Shown here piece by piece: positions 1-6,933 of a DNA stretch of 22,891 bases. The stretch lies in NCBI GenBank assembly GCA_049604415.1, contig JBMYTN010000057.1:1-22891 (forward strand). Direction: 5' to 3'. The DNA is from JBMYTN01 sp049604415. Its GTDB lineage: Bacteria > Pseudomonadota > Alphaproteobacteria > Rhodospirillales > Rhodospirillaceae. A program made the translations under genes and the position numbers. Position 1 is the first letter of the stretch, and the number at the start of each line of letters is the position of its first letter. Under the pieces are notes generated by a model. That model was not told the DNA's origin. It saw only the letters and a program-made list of their open reading frames with translations, and ran no database searches.

Positions 1-175
1 CCCATGGCCCGCCCCATCGGAGAAATTCGCAGAATTTCGTGAGATCAAAAAAGATGGTGGGTCCAACTGAGGAAAGTTCGAACCCGACACAGGGCCGCGA
101 CGGCGGCCCCGGGCCCCATGGCCCGCCCCATCGGAGAAATTCGCAGAATTTCGTGAGATCAAAAAAGGTGGTGGG
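1..175. repeat. Direct repeat, two copies of about 61 bp with palindromic core
   Basis: Positions 1-61 recur at 115-175 with one mismatch (A54 against G168), a period of 114 bp. The first copy touches the window edge, so the unit may extend further or have more copies upstream. Each copy contains GAAATTC-GCA-GAATTTC (22-38 and 136-152), a perfect 7-bp inverted repeat with a 3-nt spacer. Each ends in an A-run followed by TGGTGGG, which read on the minus strand is CCCACCA and resembles a tRNA 3' end. No intact tRNA can be folded. No convincing gene lies in 1-192; the open frame across it has no clear ribosome-binding site and partly encodes the repeat itself. The function is unknown. Confidence 0.75.
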
Positions 176-192
176 AGCAGCTAGGCCGAGGA

Positions 193-843
193 CTAAGGCG
201 AAAGATCCTCGCTCCGCTGTAAGGTGGTCGGGTGCCCACCGAGCCATTGCAGCTTGGTGCAAAGCGCCCGCGCCTCAGCCTCCGTATGGGTGACCAGCAA
301 GGCCATCCGGTTTGGATCGGCCAAGACCCGACCGACCACCGCCATCAAACTGGCTGCGGTGTCCGGATCCAAAGAGACGAAGGGTTCATCCAGGATCAGC
401 AGATCCGGGTCCACCGACAAAGCCCGGGCCAAGGAAACCCGACGCGCCATGCCCAAGCTGAGCGCCACAGGGCGGAGGGCTGCGGCCTCAAACATGCCCA
501 CTGCGCTCAAGGCCGCTCTTGCTTTCGTCTCAGAGCCACAGACCAGCGCCACATTCTGCAAAACCGTTTTCCAAGGCAGCAGGCGGGGTTCCTGGAACAC
601 CATGCCGACCTTGCGGGCCTGACCTTCGATGGAGCCCTGAAACTGGCCATCCAGCCCGGCGAGGATCCGCAACAGGGTGGTCTTACCGCAGCCGGATGGT
701 CCCAACAAACCGACCCGGTCCCCAGGACGCAAGTCCAAGCGCAGGTCTCGGAGCACCGGCACCGTCTCGCCGGGCCAGATCTTCGACCGGAGATCCAGGG
801 TCAGCCCATCCTTGGGATCCACAGCCGTCATGCCCCCAATCAT
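193..843 (-). CDS. ABC transporter ATP-binding protein, nitrate/sulfonate/taurine importer type
   Basis: The 216-residue ATPase would power import with the permease encoded just upstream. Visible motifs are Walker A GLLGPSGCGKTT, Q-loop VFQEPRLLPW, signature LSLGMARRVSLARAL, Walker B LLILDEPF and the switch histidine in VTHTEAEA. The signature is LSLGM rather than the usual LSGGQ or LSGGM, but it keeps the serine and glycine. The frame is open further upstream inside the permease gene. I chose the ATG at 843 because it forms an ATGA overlap with the permease stop and gives a normal family length. The Q-loop VFQEPRLLPW is typical of the SsuB/TauB/NrtD group. The substrate cannot be read from this subunit. 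The cell location is the cytoplasmic face of the inner membrane. Confidence 0.9.
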   Translation of the reverse strand: MIGGMTAVDPKDGLTLDLRSKIWPGETVPVLRDLRLDLRPGDRVGLLGPSGCGKTTLLRILAGLDGQFQGSIEGQARKVGMVFQEPRLLPWKTVLQNVALVCGSETKARAALSAVGMFEAAALRPVALSLGMARRVSLARALSVDPDLLILDEPFVSLDPDTAASLMAVVGRVLADPNRMALLVTHTEAEARALCTKLQWLGGHPTTLQRSEDLSP

Positions 844-1652
844 GGAATTGGCTCCAGATCGCGATAGCGGCGCGATACCACCCGGTCCAAGGGGCGCATC
901 ACCAGGGCCTCGATCACCTGCACCACGGCAATAAAGCTCAAGGCGACGGCGAGGATCCCGGCAATGTCGAACAATTGGAACAACAAGCCCAGCTGGAAGC
1001 CGATGCCATCGGACCGCCCCAGCAACTCGACGACCAAAACGATTTTCCAAACCAGAGACAGGCCGGACCGAGCAGCGGCGAGGAAAAACGGGGCCAGTTG
1101 CGGCAAGACAATATGGCGCAGGCTTTGGACCGGCCCCAGGGCATAGGCCCGGCCCATTTCCTCCAGATCCCGGTCCCGGGCCCGAGCGCCCTCGCGCACC
1201 GTCACCGCCACCAAGGGCAATTTGTTGACCGCCACCGCCAGCACGGCGGCCACATCGGTCAGACCAAACCAGACATAACAGAGGATGATGACCACCAAGG
1301 CGGGCATGTTCAGGAACAGACCCAGCGCCGCATCAAGCCAGCGGTCGGCGCTGCGGCGCAGGCCCATCAGCAAACCCAAGGCACAGCCGCCGACATAGGC
1401 CAGGACAAAGGCCAGCACCACCCGGCGCAGGGTGGCGAGCAAATGGCCGAGCAGGTTTTCCTGCTGCCATTGGAACAGGAAAGCGTCCCACACCGCCACA
1501 GGCCCAGGCAGCGGGCCATCGGGGGCAACCCCACCAACAATCGCCCACAGCCCCAAACCCAGGGCAATGGAGGCCGGGCGTTGCCATTCCCATTGTGGGG
1601 GGCGTGCGGGGGCGGTTCGATGCTTTGACGCGGCCACCGCGCGCTTAGCCAT
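840..1652 (-). CDS. ABC transporter permease, SsuC/TauC-like
   Basis: This inner-membrane permease of 270 residues has about six hydrophobic segments. The cytoplasmic EAA loop that docks the ATPase is seen as EEMGRAYALGPVQSLRHIVLPQL, a good match to the EAA...G...I.LP pattern. The ATG at 1652 was chosen because it overlaps the end of the solute-binding protein gene by 8 bp and removes a long, polar, unlikely N-terminal extension. The stop overlaps the ATPase start as ATGA, so the three genes are probably translationally coupled in one transcript. Family knowledge places it with nitrate, sulfonate, taurine, bicarbonate and pyrimidine importers. The substrate is not assigned. Confidence 0.9.
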   Translation of the reverse strand: MAKRAVAASKHRTAPARPPQWEWQRPASIALGLGLWAIVGGVAPDGPLPGPVAVWDAFLFQWQQENLLGHLLATLRRVVLAFVLAYVGGCALGLLMGLRRSADRWLDAALGLFLNMPALVVIILCYVWFGLTDVAAVLAVAVNKLPLVAVTVREGARARDRDLEEMGRAYALGPVQSLRHIVLPQLAPFFLAAARSGLSLVWKIVLVVELLGRSDGIGFQLGLLFQLFDIAGILAVALSFIAVVQVIEALVMRPLDRVVSRRYRDLEPIP

Positions 1653-2676
1653 CCGTTGCGGGCAGGAATGTCCCCGTGGCCAGACCATCGCCCGGGCCAA
1701 CCAGTTGAGGTCCGCCCAGATCGGCCAGGAAGGCGAAGAACTTGGCTGCGGCATCCTGTTCCGCCGCGCCAAAGCCTTGTGGGATGCCCTCGCGGAAGCC
1801 ATCGCGCAAGGCGATCAGTTCCGCATCACTCTTGGCCTTGGTTAGATCCCGCAGCCGCTCCCATTCCGCATCGGAGCTGCCCAGGATCGCTTTGGCCTGT
1901 TGGCTGGCTCGCAGGAACCCGGCCAGGGCGTCCGGGTGGGCGGCGGCCCAGGCGTCGGTGAACACATAGCCCAAAGCGGGCACAGCCGCCCCGATGCCGA
2001 GCTCGGTCATGGCCTCGGGCACAGAGACCACGGCGCGAAAGCCCTTGGCTTTCAGGCGGGCAGCGAAATGCCAATAGGTGACAATGGCATCCAGCTCGCC
2101 CGCTTCCATCTGCTTGTTCAGCAGCGGCGGTGCGCCGGAAATCACTTCGGTTTCGGTGGCCAGATCCAGGCCTTCGGTTTCCAGGGCCAGGGCGGAGAGC
2201 ACCAGCCAACTTTTGTCCAACGGACCGCCGACAACGCCAACGGTTTTACCCTTCAAATCGGCCAGGGTTTGGATCGCGGAGTCCTCGGGCACCAGCAAGG
2301 CCCCGACGCTTTTGGAATAGGGCGCAAAACCGATGGCATGGCCATCCTGGCGCTGCCGAGACACCCAAAGCCAGTCGGACACAATGGCATCGGCAGATCC
2401 ACCCAGCAGGGCAATTTTGCCCGCCTGGGGATTGGCCAAGGGAATGATCTCGATCTTTACGTCCTTGGCCAGCTGGTGATGGGCAATGACGTTTTGTTCC
2501 CAATTCACCGTGCCGAATTTCAGCAAGGCCAGCCGCAAGGTCGGCGGCTCGTCCGCCTGGGCCACGGCGATGGTGCCCAGGATCAAACCGACCACAAGGC
2601 AACTGAGCGACAAAACGGTGGTGATGAGATCCCAGATCCTGGCAGCGAAGCGGCGATCCAACATGCCGGTCCCCAT
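1645..2676 (-). CDS. Periplasmic solute-binding protein, NMT1/SsuA-like
   Basis: This 343-residue protein begins with a positively charged N-terminus and a hydrophobic segment ending near AVAQADEPP, consistent with a signal peptide or anchor. The mature part starts with a beta strand (LRLALLKFGTVNWEQ) and contains LADLKGKTVGVVGGP, the typical second-lobe entry of the NMT1/THI5-like and nitrate/sulfonate-binding family. The ATG at 2676 has GGGGGAG seven bases upstream; the open frame extends further but without a better site. It is the first gene of the ABC operon and is divergent from a cytochrome c gene. The substrate is unknown. The neighbouring cytochrome hints at a periplasmic oxidation pathway, but that is inference only. 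Confidence 0.85.
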   Translation of the reverse strand: MGTGMLDRRFAARIWDLITTVLSLSCLVVGLILGTIAVAQADEPPTLRLALLKFGTVNWEQNVIAHHQLAKDVKIEIIPLANPQAGKIALLGGSADAIVSDWLWVSRQRQDGHAIGFAPYSKSVGALLVPEDSAIQTLADLKGKTVGVVGGPLDKSWLVLSALALETEGLDLATETEVISGAPPLLNKQMEAGELDAIVTYWHFAARLKAKGFRAVVSVPEAMTELGIGAAVPALGYVFTDAWAAAHPDALAGFLRASQQAKAILGSSDAEWERLRDLTKAKSDAELIALRDGFREGIPQGFGAAEQDAAAKFFAFLADLGGPQLVGPGDGLATGTFLPATDG

Positions 2677-2940
2677 GATGACGCTCCCCCTGGCGGGCTG
2701 TGCCGCCTTTTTTCCTGTTGGGATCGAGCCTACGCCACTCCAAAGCCGGGGGACCATGCGACCTTAGGCTTATTTGGTCCGGTCCCAGGACGACCGCGCC
2801 TTTTATCTAATACCGATGTCGCATTGAGCCGTTGCGATCCCCCCCCTAGAACTAGGGATGTTCGTCGACCCGGCAGCGTCGCAGCCTTTCTGCGCTGCGC
2901 CCGGGATCGTTCGCTCGAGCGCTTCAATAGGGGAATGACC
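2677..2940. promoter_or_regulatory. Divergent promoter region with operator-like palindrome
   Basis: This 264-bp region separates the divergent ABC operon (minus) and the cytochrome c gene (plus), so it should carry both promoters. A perfect inverted repeat, CCCTAG-AA-CTAGGG, sits at 2844-2857, a size and symmetry suited to a dimeric regulator. No confident -35/-10 pair was assigned on either strand. No thiamine or other riboswitch core was recognised. Confidence 0.5.
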
Positions 2941-3333
2941 ATGACACTGCGCCCTCTTCTCGCCGGAGCTTTCCTGGCCGCCTGCGTGGCCGCGCCCGCC
3001 TTTGCCCAATCCGATGCCGAGCCAGATCCGGCCATGGTGGCCCAGGGCGAGACGGTCTTTACCCATAATTGCGGGGCCTGCCATACCCTGGACACCTCCA
3101 AAAACGCCTTTGGTCCCAGCCTGATCGATGTTTATGAGCGCGAAGCCGGTACCGTGCCACGGTTTGCCTATTCCGATGCCATGCGCGACAGCACGCTGTC
3201 CTGGACTGAAGACAATCTGCGGCTCTGGATCACCAACAATGAGGCCCTGATCCCCGGAACCCGGATGCGCCATGTTTCCATCACCGATGCGGCCACCCAG
3301 GATTATTTGATCGCCTTCTTGAAATCCTTATAG
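2941..3333 (+). CDS. Secreted class I cytochrome c
   Basis: This 130-residue protein has a signal peptide ending AFAQ and a single haem-binding CGACH motif near residue 47. A likely distal ligand is the Met in PGTRMRH, giving the small monohaem cytochrome c2/c550 layout. It would carry electrons in the periplasm. Two in-frame ATGs lie at 2935 and 2941. The second was chosen because AGGGG at 2929-2933 is seven bases from it and too close to the first. The open frame runs far upstream across the ABC genes, but that part is antisense to them and not coding. The partner dehydrogenase or oxidase is not in the window. Confidence 0.92.
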   Translation: MTLRPLLAGAFLAACVAAPAFAQSDAEPDPAMVAQGETVFTHNCGACHTLDTSKNAFGPSLIDVYEREAGTVPRFAYSDAMRDSTLSWTEDNLRLWITNNEALIPGTRMRHVSITDAATQDYLIAFLKSL

Positions 3334-3345
3334 GGCTCAAATCCC

Positions 3346-3365
3346 AGGTCTTGTTTTTCAGACCT
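3346..3365 (+). terminator. Weak stem-loop after cytochrome c gene
   Basis: AGGTCT (3346-3351) and AGACCT (3360-3365) can pair around an 8-nt loop containing a T-run, 13 bp after the cytochrome stop. There is no T-tract after the stem, so termination is only possible. Confidence 0.25.
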
Positions 3366-3401
3366 TGCCCCAACGCGTTTCAGCCATAAATATACCCCTC
3401 G

Positions 3402-3434
3402 TCCCCTGTCTCGTTTCGGCAGCGGGACAGGGGA
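3402..3434. other. 12-bp stem-loop upstream of small hypothetical gene
   Basis: TCCCCTGTC (3402-3410) pairs perfectly with GACAGGGGA (3426-3434), and three further inner pairs (one G-T) extend the stem to 12 bp around a 9-nt loop. No T-tract follows on either strand. It lies between the cytochrome and the gene at 3581, so it could be a 5' leader structure or a repeat. Its role is unknown. Confidence 0.5.
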
Positions 3435-3580
3435 GGAGCCATTTGGTTGGATGGTCCAGTTTGTTTGGATGATCCGGGCGGGGGCTCCAGAGAGAGAAGC
3501 GGCCTCCGCAGGCTATGGGATTTCGGGTGCGCAAGCGCCGCCCAGCGCCGGAAGCGAGGCCCAAGCTGGACAGGTCGGGC

Positions 3581-3820
3581 ATGCCCAAACGCGTTGTAGT
3601 CAATCCGGGTGATATTTACCGCAAAGTCTCCGCGCCGCATTCGGTGTGGCGGGTGGACCGGATTTTGGAATATGGCGATATCCCACCCCATGTGCGACTG
3701 GTGGAACATGGCGGCAATTTCCGCACCATGACCGTGGCCCGCAGCGCCCTGCTTGATTACCGCGAGTATAAATTGCTGGAATCCGCCCCGCCGGAAGAGC
3801 TTCCCGCCCAGCAGAGCTGA
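3581..3820 (+). CDS. Small hypothetical protein
   Basis: This is a 79-residue protein starting MPKRVVVNPGDIYRKV. It has a compact beta-rich look (GDIYRKV, VWRVDRIL, HVRLVEH, NFRTMTVA), which would suit a small barrel-like fold. No family was recognised and no signal or membrane segment is seen. The start at 3581 has GGACAGG upstream. An alternative ATG at 3515 adds 22 basic residues and has a poorer site. Codon use and length favour a real gene. It converges on the next gene, with stops 27 bp apart. The function is unknown. Confidence 0.6.
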   Translation: MPKRVVVNPGDIYRKVSAPHSVWRVDRILEYGDIPPHVRLVEHGGNFRTMTVARSALLDYREYKLLESAPPEELPAQQS

Positions 3821-3847
3821 TCCCACTGTCCAAAGCTTATTCCGTTT

Positions 3848-4318
3848 TTAGCGCCTGGAGTCCGGCACGACTTCGGCGACCGGCACCATTTCATGGGCGA
3901 TGGCTTCTTTGATCGCCCGAACACCCTGCTCCAGTTCCTCAATGCGCTCGCGCATCGCCCGCATCTCCTTGGTGTCATCCGGGGTTGGCGGATTGCTGTT
4001 GGTGCCAGCGGCCAAAGTCACGGCGACATAGCGGGCTTTGAGGCGGGAGAGATTGCGCACCATGGTCACGATCTCATTGGCGCTGACCTCCCCGACATAG
4101 CGTTGCAGGGCGGATTTTGTCGCCTCCTCCTCCACATGGGACAGGTGACGGGTGAATTGCGCTGTGGTCAGCCCGCTTTCCCGGAAGACGAGACCATCCG
4201 GTTCGGCGCGCTCCTCTTCCAACGCAGGCATGACGGGGGTGGGAATGGCGGGTCCGGGCTGGGACATGCCCCGCCGATCCGCCAAGGAATGAATCTTCGC
4301 TTTGCTTTCTGCCAGCAT
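3848..4318 (-). CDS. Hypothetical protein with C-terminal coiled coil
   Basis: This is a 156-residue soluble protein. Residues 1-50 are proline-rich and probably disordered. The middle (TAQFTRHLSHVEEEATKSAL) and the C-terminal MRAMRERIEELEQGVRAI look helical, and the latter looks like a coiled coil. The ATG at 4318 follows GGAGA by 8 bases; the longer open frame upstream lacks a better start. No catalytic motif or family was recognised. It stands alone, downstream of the tandem paralogue cluster on the same strand but 226 bp away from it. A structural or adaptor role is possible but not shown. Confidence 0.65.
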   Translation of the reverse strand: MLAESKAKIHSLADRRGMSQPGPAIPTPVMPALEEERAEPDGLVFRESGLTTAQFTRHLSHVEEEATKSALQRYVGEVSANEIVTMVRNLSRLKARYVAVTLAAGTNSNPPTPDDTKEMRAMRERIEELEQGVRAIKEAIAHEMVPVAEVVPDSRR

Positions 4319-4473
4319 GATTTGGTCTCCATGGGGTGATCTTTTTTGCTTCGGAAACCCTTGAAGCAAACAGCGTGCCGATCTTGTCGCGACACTAAAC
4401 CCCTGAAAATTAAACGATTCCAAACCTGCCGCAGAGACCTCTTGCGGTATCCCCCAGCCGAGACCGGGCCGAT

Positions 4474-4496
4474 CCTGCCGAGAGACGGCAGGTTTT
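4474..4496. terminator. Stem-loop with T-run, possible terminator
   Basis: CCTGCCG (4474-4480) pairs perfectly with CGGCAGG (4486-4492) around a 5-nt loop, followed on the plus strand by TTTT. The nearest gene end is the minus-strand paralogue stop at 4545. On that strand the T-run is on the wrong side, so the direction is uncertain. Confidence 0.35.
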
Positions 4497-4544
4497 ACCG
4501 ATCAAAATCTTGTCAGCCCTTCCCGTCTGCCAAAGCGCGACCAT

Positions 4545-5261
4545 TTATTTCACGCGATACAGCTCAACGACTTGGCGCTGCGAGCCGTCCCCGATTGTGA
4601 ATTTCATGTCGATGGGCATGAAGCTTTCTTTGTCGACCACCAGATGACCCACATCCAAACGCGTGCCGGATTGCGCATGGACCAGACTGGTCTTCAGAAT
4701 ATAGCCGGGGAAGGGGGACCGCCCTTTGGTTCCTTCGCCTTTATATTCATGGCGCACCTGCATTTTATAGCGGCCAATCCGCATCTGGGTCACCGCCACC
4801 ATTTGACCGACTTTTTTCGGATCTTTGACATAGTTGGGGAAGATTAAGGACAGGAAATCTGCCATCTTGCCGAGATCTTGATTGTTGTTGCTGGTGACGC
4901 CCCTGCCGACATCAATGTTTTTGATCAAGCCTTTTTCGGTCATGTAGTATTTATGGCCGGTCTCCTGCATAAACCCATCGGTGTGGATCACCACGTCTCT
5001 GCCATCCCGGGTCAATTCCATGAAATAGGGGCCGGATCCGCTGCTGCCGCCCCCTGTCTTGACCGAAAAGACGTATTCCGTTCGAGGCATCGGTGCGTAG
5101 CGGAAATCCACTGTCCCACTTGCAGCGGGCCGAATTAATCCCAGCGCCCCGCCCTGCTGGTCATTGCCGAGAGGCGGGACGGATTGCGCCTGTGCCCCCA
5201 TCGGCACAACGGCCATGGTGATCACAGAAACGCAAAAGCTGATCAGAAACCAGTATCGCAT
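4545..5261 (-). CDS. Exported protein of unknown family, paralogue A
   Basis: This 238-residue protein has a signal peptide (MRYWFLISFCVSV through GAQAQS). The mature part begins with a proline/glycine linker. Shared blocks with the next two genes are VDFRYAPMPRTEY, a KYYMTEKG strand turn, FPNYVKDPKKVGQMVAV, GEGTKGRSPFPGYILKTSLV and VVDKESFMPIDM. The repeated beta strands suggest a periplasmic beta-rich domain. The ATG at 5261 has AGAGGAA about 9 bases upstream. An alternative ATG at 5306 makes an ATGA overlap with gene B but would put 15 polar residues before the signal. No enzyme motif is seen. It is probably the last gene of a three-gene operon. Confidence 0.8.
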   Translation of the reverse strand: MRYWFLISFCVSVITMAVVPMGAQAQSVPPLGNDQQGGALGLIRPAASGTVDFRYAPMPRTEYVFSVKTGGGSSGSGPYFMELTRDGRDVVIHTDGFMQETGHKYYMTEKGLIKNIDVGRGVTSNNNQDLGKMADFLSLIFPNYVKDPKKVGQMVAVTQMRIGRYKMQVRHEYKGEGTKGRSPFPGYILKTSLVHAQSGTRLDVGHLVVDKESFMPIDMKFTIGDGSQRQVVELYRVK

Positions 5262-5302
5262 GGTGCTTATTCCTCTTCTGGCTGGGTCGACCTGTTCATA
5301 CC

Positions 5303-6025
5303 TCATCCGCCTTCCGGGAGGCGATAAAGCTCAAAGCGGTACTCTTCCCCCTGCTCCTGGAACTCCCAGGTGAGATCAATAGGCATAAAGGTTTTCTCGT
5401 CAACGAGGAGGCGTCCGACGTCTAATTCCTCGCCTGTCATGAGGTCGACCAGGGCGTATTTCAGATCGTAGCCCTCTGCTTTGGCTTTCTGGCTATAGCC
5501 TCGACCGACGAATTCGAGCTTGGTTCGAAAAATATTAGTGCCCTCCCCCATCGGATTGGACGCCACAATGTCGCCAACGGCTTGAGGATCAACGCGATAT
5601 TCCGGCAGCATCAGGGCGAAGAACTGACCAAAGCTTTGCATTTGTGCAGAGGCTTGATTGGTGATGCCAAACCCAAGATCGAAGCTTCGCACCTTGCCAC
5701 GATCCGTGATGACGAAGGCCTGCGGCTCGACCAAAATATCTGAGTCGACCGTTATGGTCAGACCGCGTTGCGATCGAGCCGACCGCAAATAGAGCGGACC
5801 GGAAAAATGTCCTTTCGGTCCCCGGTCAAAGGTCCGTTGATAGCGCGTCCGGGGCATGGGAGCGTATTTGAACTCCACCGCACCGATGGCCGCCGGGGCT
5901 GTTTCCGCCCGGTTGGATGGAGGGGTCGTCACAGGTTTAGAGGCCGTTGAAGGCGATGATGTGGTCTGACAGGCAGCAAGGACCATGGAGATCACCACTA
6001 TTCCTTTGGCCAAACAATGCTTCAT
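5303..6025 (-). CDS. Lipoprotein of unknown family, paralogue B
   Basis: This 240-residue paralogue has a lipobox (MVLAAC), so it is probably a lipid-anchored outer- or inner-membrane lipoprotein. A Ser/Thr/Pro linker follows, then the family domain starting VEFKYAPMPRTRY. It keeps the LPEYRVDPQAVGDIVA and LLVDEKTFMPIDL blocks but has lost the GTKGRS motif of its neighbours, so it is the most diverged copy. The SD is weak (GGGATCC), and the start lies only 16 bp after the stop of gene C, which supports translation coupling. The function is unknown. Confidence 0.8.
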   Translation of the reverse strand: MKHCLAKGIVVISMVLAACQTTSSPSTASKPVTTPPSNRAETAPAAIGAVEFKYAPMPRTRYQRTFDRGPKGHFSGPLYLRSARSQRGLTITVDSDILVEPQAFVITDRGKVRSFDLGFGITNQASAQMQSFGQFFALMLPEYRVDPQAVGDIVASNPMGEGTNIFRTKLEFVGRGYSQKAKAEGYDLKYALVDLMTGEELDVGRLLVDEKTFMPIDLTWEFQEQGEEYRFELYRLPEGG

Positions 6026-6041
6026 TCTGCGGATCCCATTA

Positions 6042-6752
6042 TCATTTTCTGTAAATCGTTAGCACACGGTCCCCAGGCAAATCCCCAAACTCTGCCCGCA
6101 TTTCCAGAGGCAGAAAAGTCTCCTTATCAACCACAATATACCCGACGTTTTCACTCCACCCCGATTGCGAATGGACGATCATTGTCTTCAAAATATATCC
6201 TGGTTTTGAAGACCTGCCCTTTGTCCCTTCTCCCTGAAAAATATGCCTGAGCTGTATGGGATGTCGGCCAAATTTGATTTCCGTCATCGCCACCATATCG
6301 CCAATTTTTTTTGGCCCCTTTAAATAGGCGGGGAATGTATTGCCGATATTCTCTCTTATTGACCGCTCATGATCTTCACTAATCTTTCTATCTCTTCCGA
6401 CAACAATTCTCTTGAGTTTTCCTTTTTCATTTATATGATACTTATGGAATAAATTTCTTTCATTACTATATCGCTCAATAATAAAACCATTACCATCTTT
6501 TACAACCTCAACCGTATAAGAACTTCGATGGGTGCCATCTTCTTTATCTTCAAACAGTGTCTGATATTCAATTTTACCAGTAGGGACATACCGAAAGTCG
6601 ACGGTTTCATTTGAAACGGGAACGAACAGGTCCGGCACCGGTGTCTGTATGGGAGACGCCATTGGTGGCACAGACTGCGCATATGCACCCGGCCCCGGTG
6701 CGAGCAAGGCCAAGCAACAGACCACCATCAGAGCCCTTAAACCAATCCGCAT
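6042..6752 (-). CDS. Exported protein of unknown family, paralogue C
   Basis: This 236-residue protein has a signal peptide ending AYAQS and the same SVPP start to the mature chain as paralogue A. Shared blocks are VDFRYVPTGKIEY, FPAYLKGPKKIGDMVAM, GEGTKGRSSKPGYILKTMIV and VVDKETFLPLEM. The ATG at 6752 follows GGGGAAG by 6 bases. It is the promoter-proximal gene of the trio. Its middle part, roughly 6300-6600, is visibly AT-rich compared with neighbours, suggesting a different evolutionary history. No catalytic residues or known domain were recognised. Confidence 0.8.
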   Translation of the reverse strand: MRIGLRALMVVCCLALLAPGPGAYAQSVPPMASPIQTPVPDLFVPVSNETVDFRYVPTGKIEYQTLFEDKEDGTHRSSYTVEVVKDGNGFIIERYSNERNLFHKYHINEKGKLKRIVVGRDRKISEDHERSIRENIGNTFPAYLKGPKKIGDMVAMTEIKFGRHPIQLRHIFQGEGTKGRSSKPGYILKTMIVHSQSGWSENVGYIVVDKETFLPLEMRAEFGDLPGDRVLTIYRK

Positions 6753-6889
6753 CCCACGCTTCCCCACCCAATTAAATCGCCAAATGGCACAGTCGATCAC
6801 CATCGCCGACCGCGACTCTGGTTACCTTATGCGATCAGGGCGTGTTTGCAACCGCAATTAATATCTTGATTTTTTCTAAATCTTCCGTG

Positions 6890-6903
6890 GGGTCAAACGA
6901 CCC
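6890..6903 (-). other. Short perfect hairpin after the dehydratase gene
   Basis: GGGTC (6890-6894) and GACCC (6899-6903) pair around AAAC, about 30 bp beyond the dehydratase stop. There is no T-tract downstream on the minus strand. It could be a weak terminator. The rest of 6753-6933 shows an AT-rich stretch and no gene. Confidence 0.25.
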
Positions 6904-6933
6904 AGAGTCTCAGCGGATTGGGCCGGTCCCGGC

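Noticed and set aside
55..89. Minus-strand tRNA-like 3' end (CCCACCA with an upstream TTCGAAC)
   Set aside because: The TTCGAAC is displaced by about 6 nt from where a T-loop must be, the T-stem does not pair, and no matching 5' acceptor strand was found.
39..293. Open reading frame across the direct repeats
   Set aside because: It encodes the repeat twice, has no ribosome-binding site and runs into the ATPase gene on the other strand.
430..500. Defective ABC signature motif (LSLGM) in the ATPase
   Set aside because: The Ser and Gly needed for ATP contact are kept, and related importers tolerate this variation, so it is not treated as inactivation.
519..1628. Long plus-strand open frame
   Set aside because: It is antisense to the clearly coding permease and ATPase; the product is Gln/His/Pro-rich with no domain, typical of a GC-rich shadow frame.
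1900..2940. N-terminal extension of the cytochrome c frame
   Set aside because: It is antisense to the solute-binding protein, and the signal peptide begins at 2941 with a proper SD.
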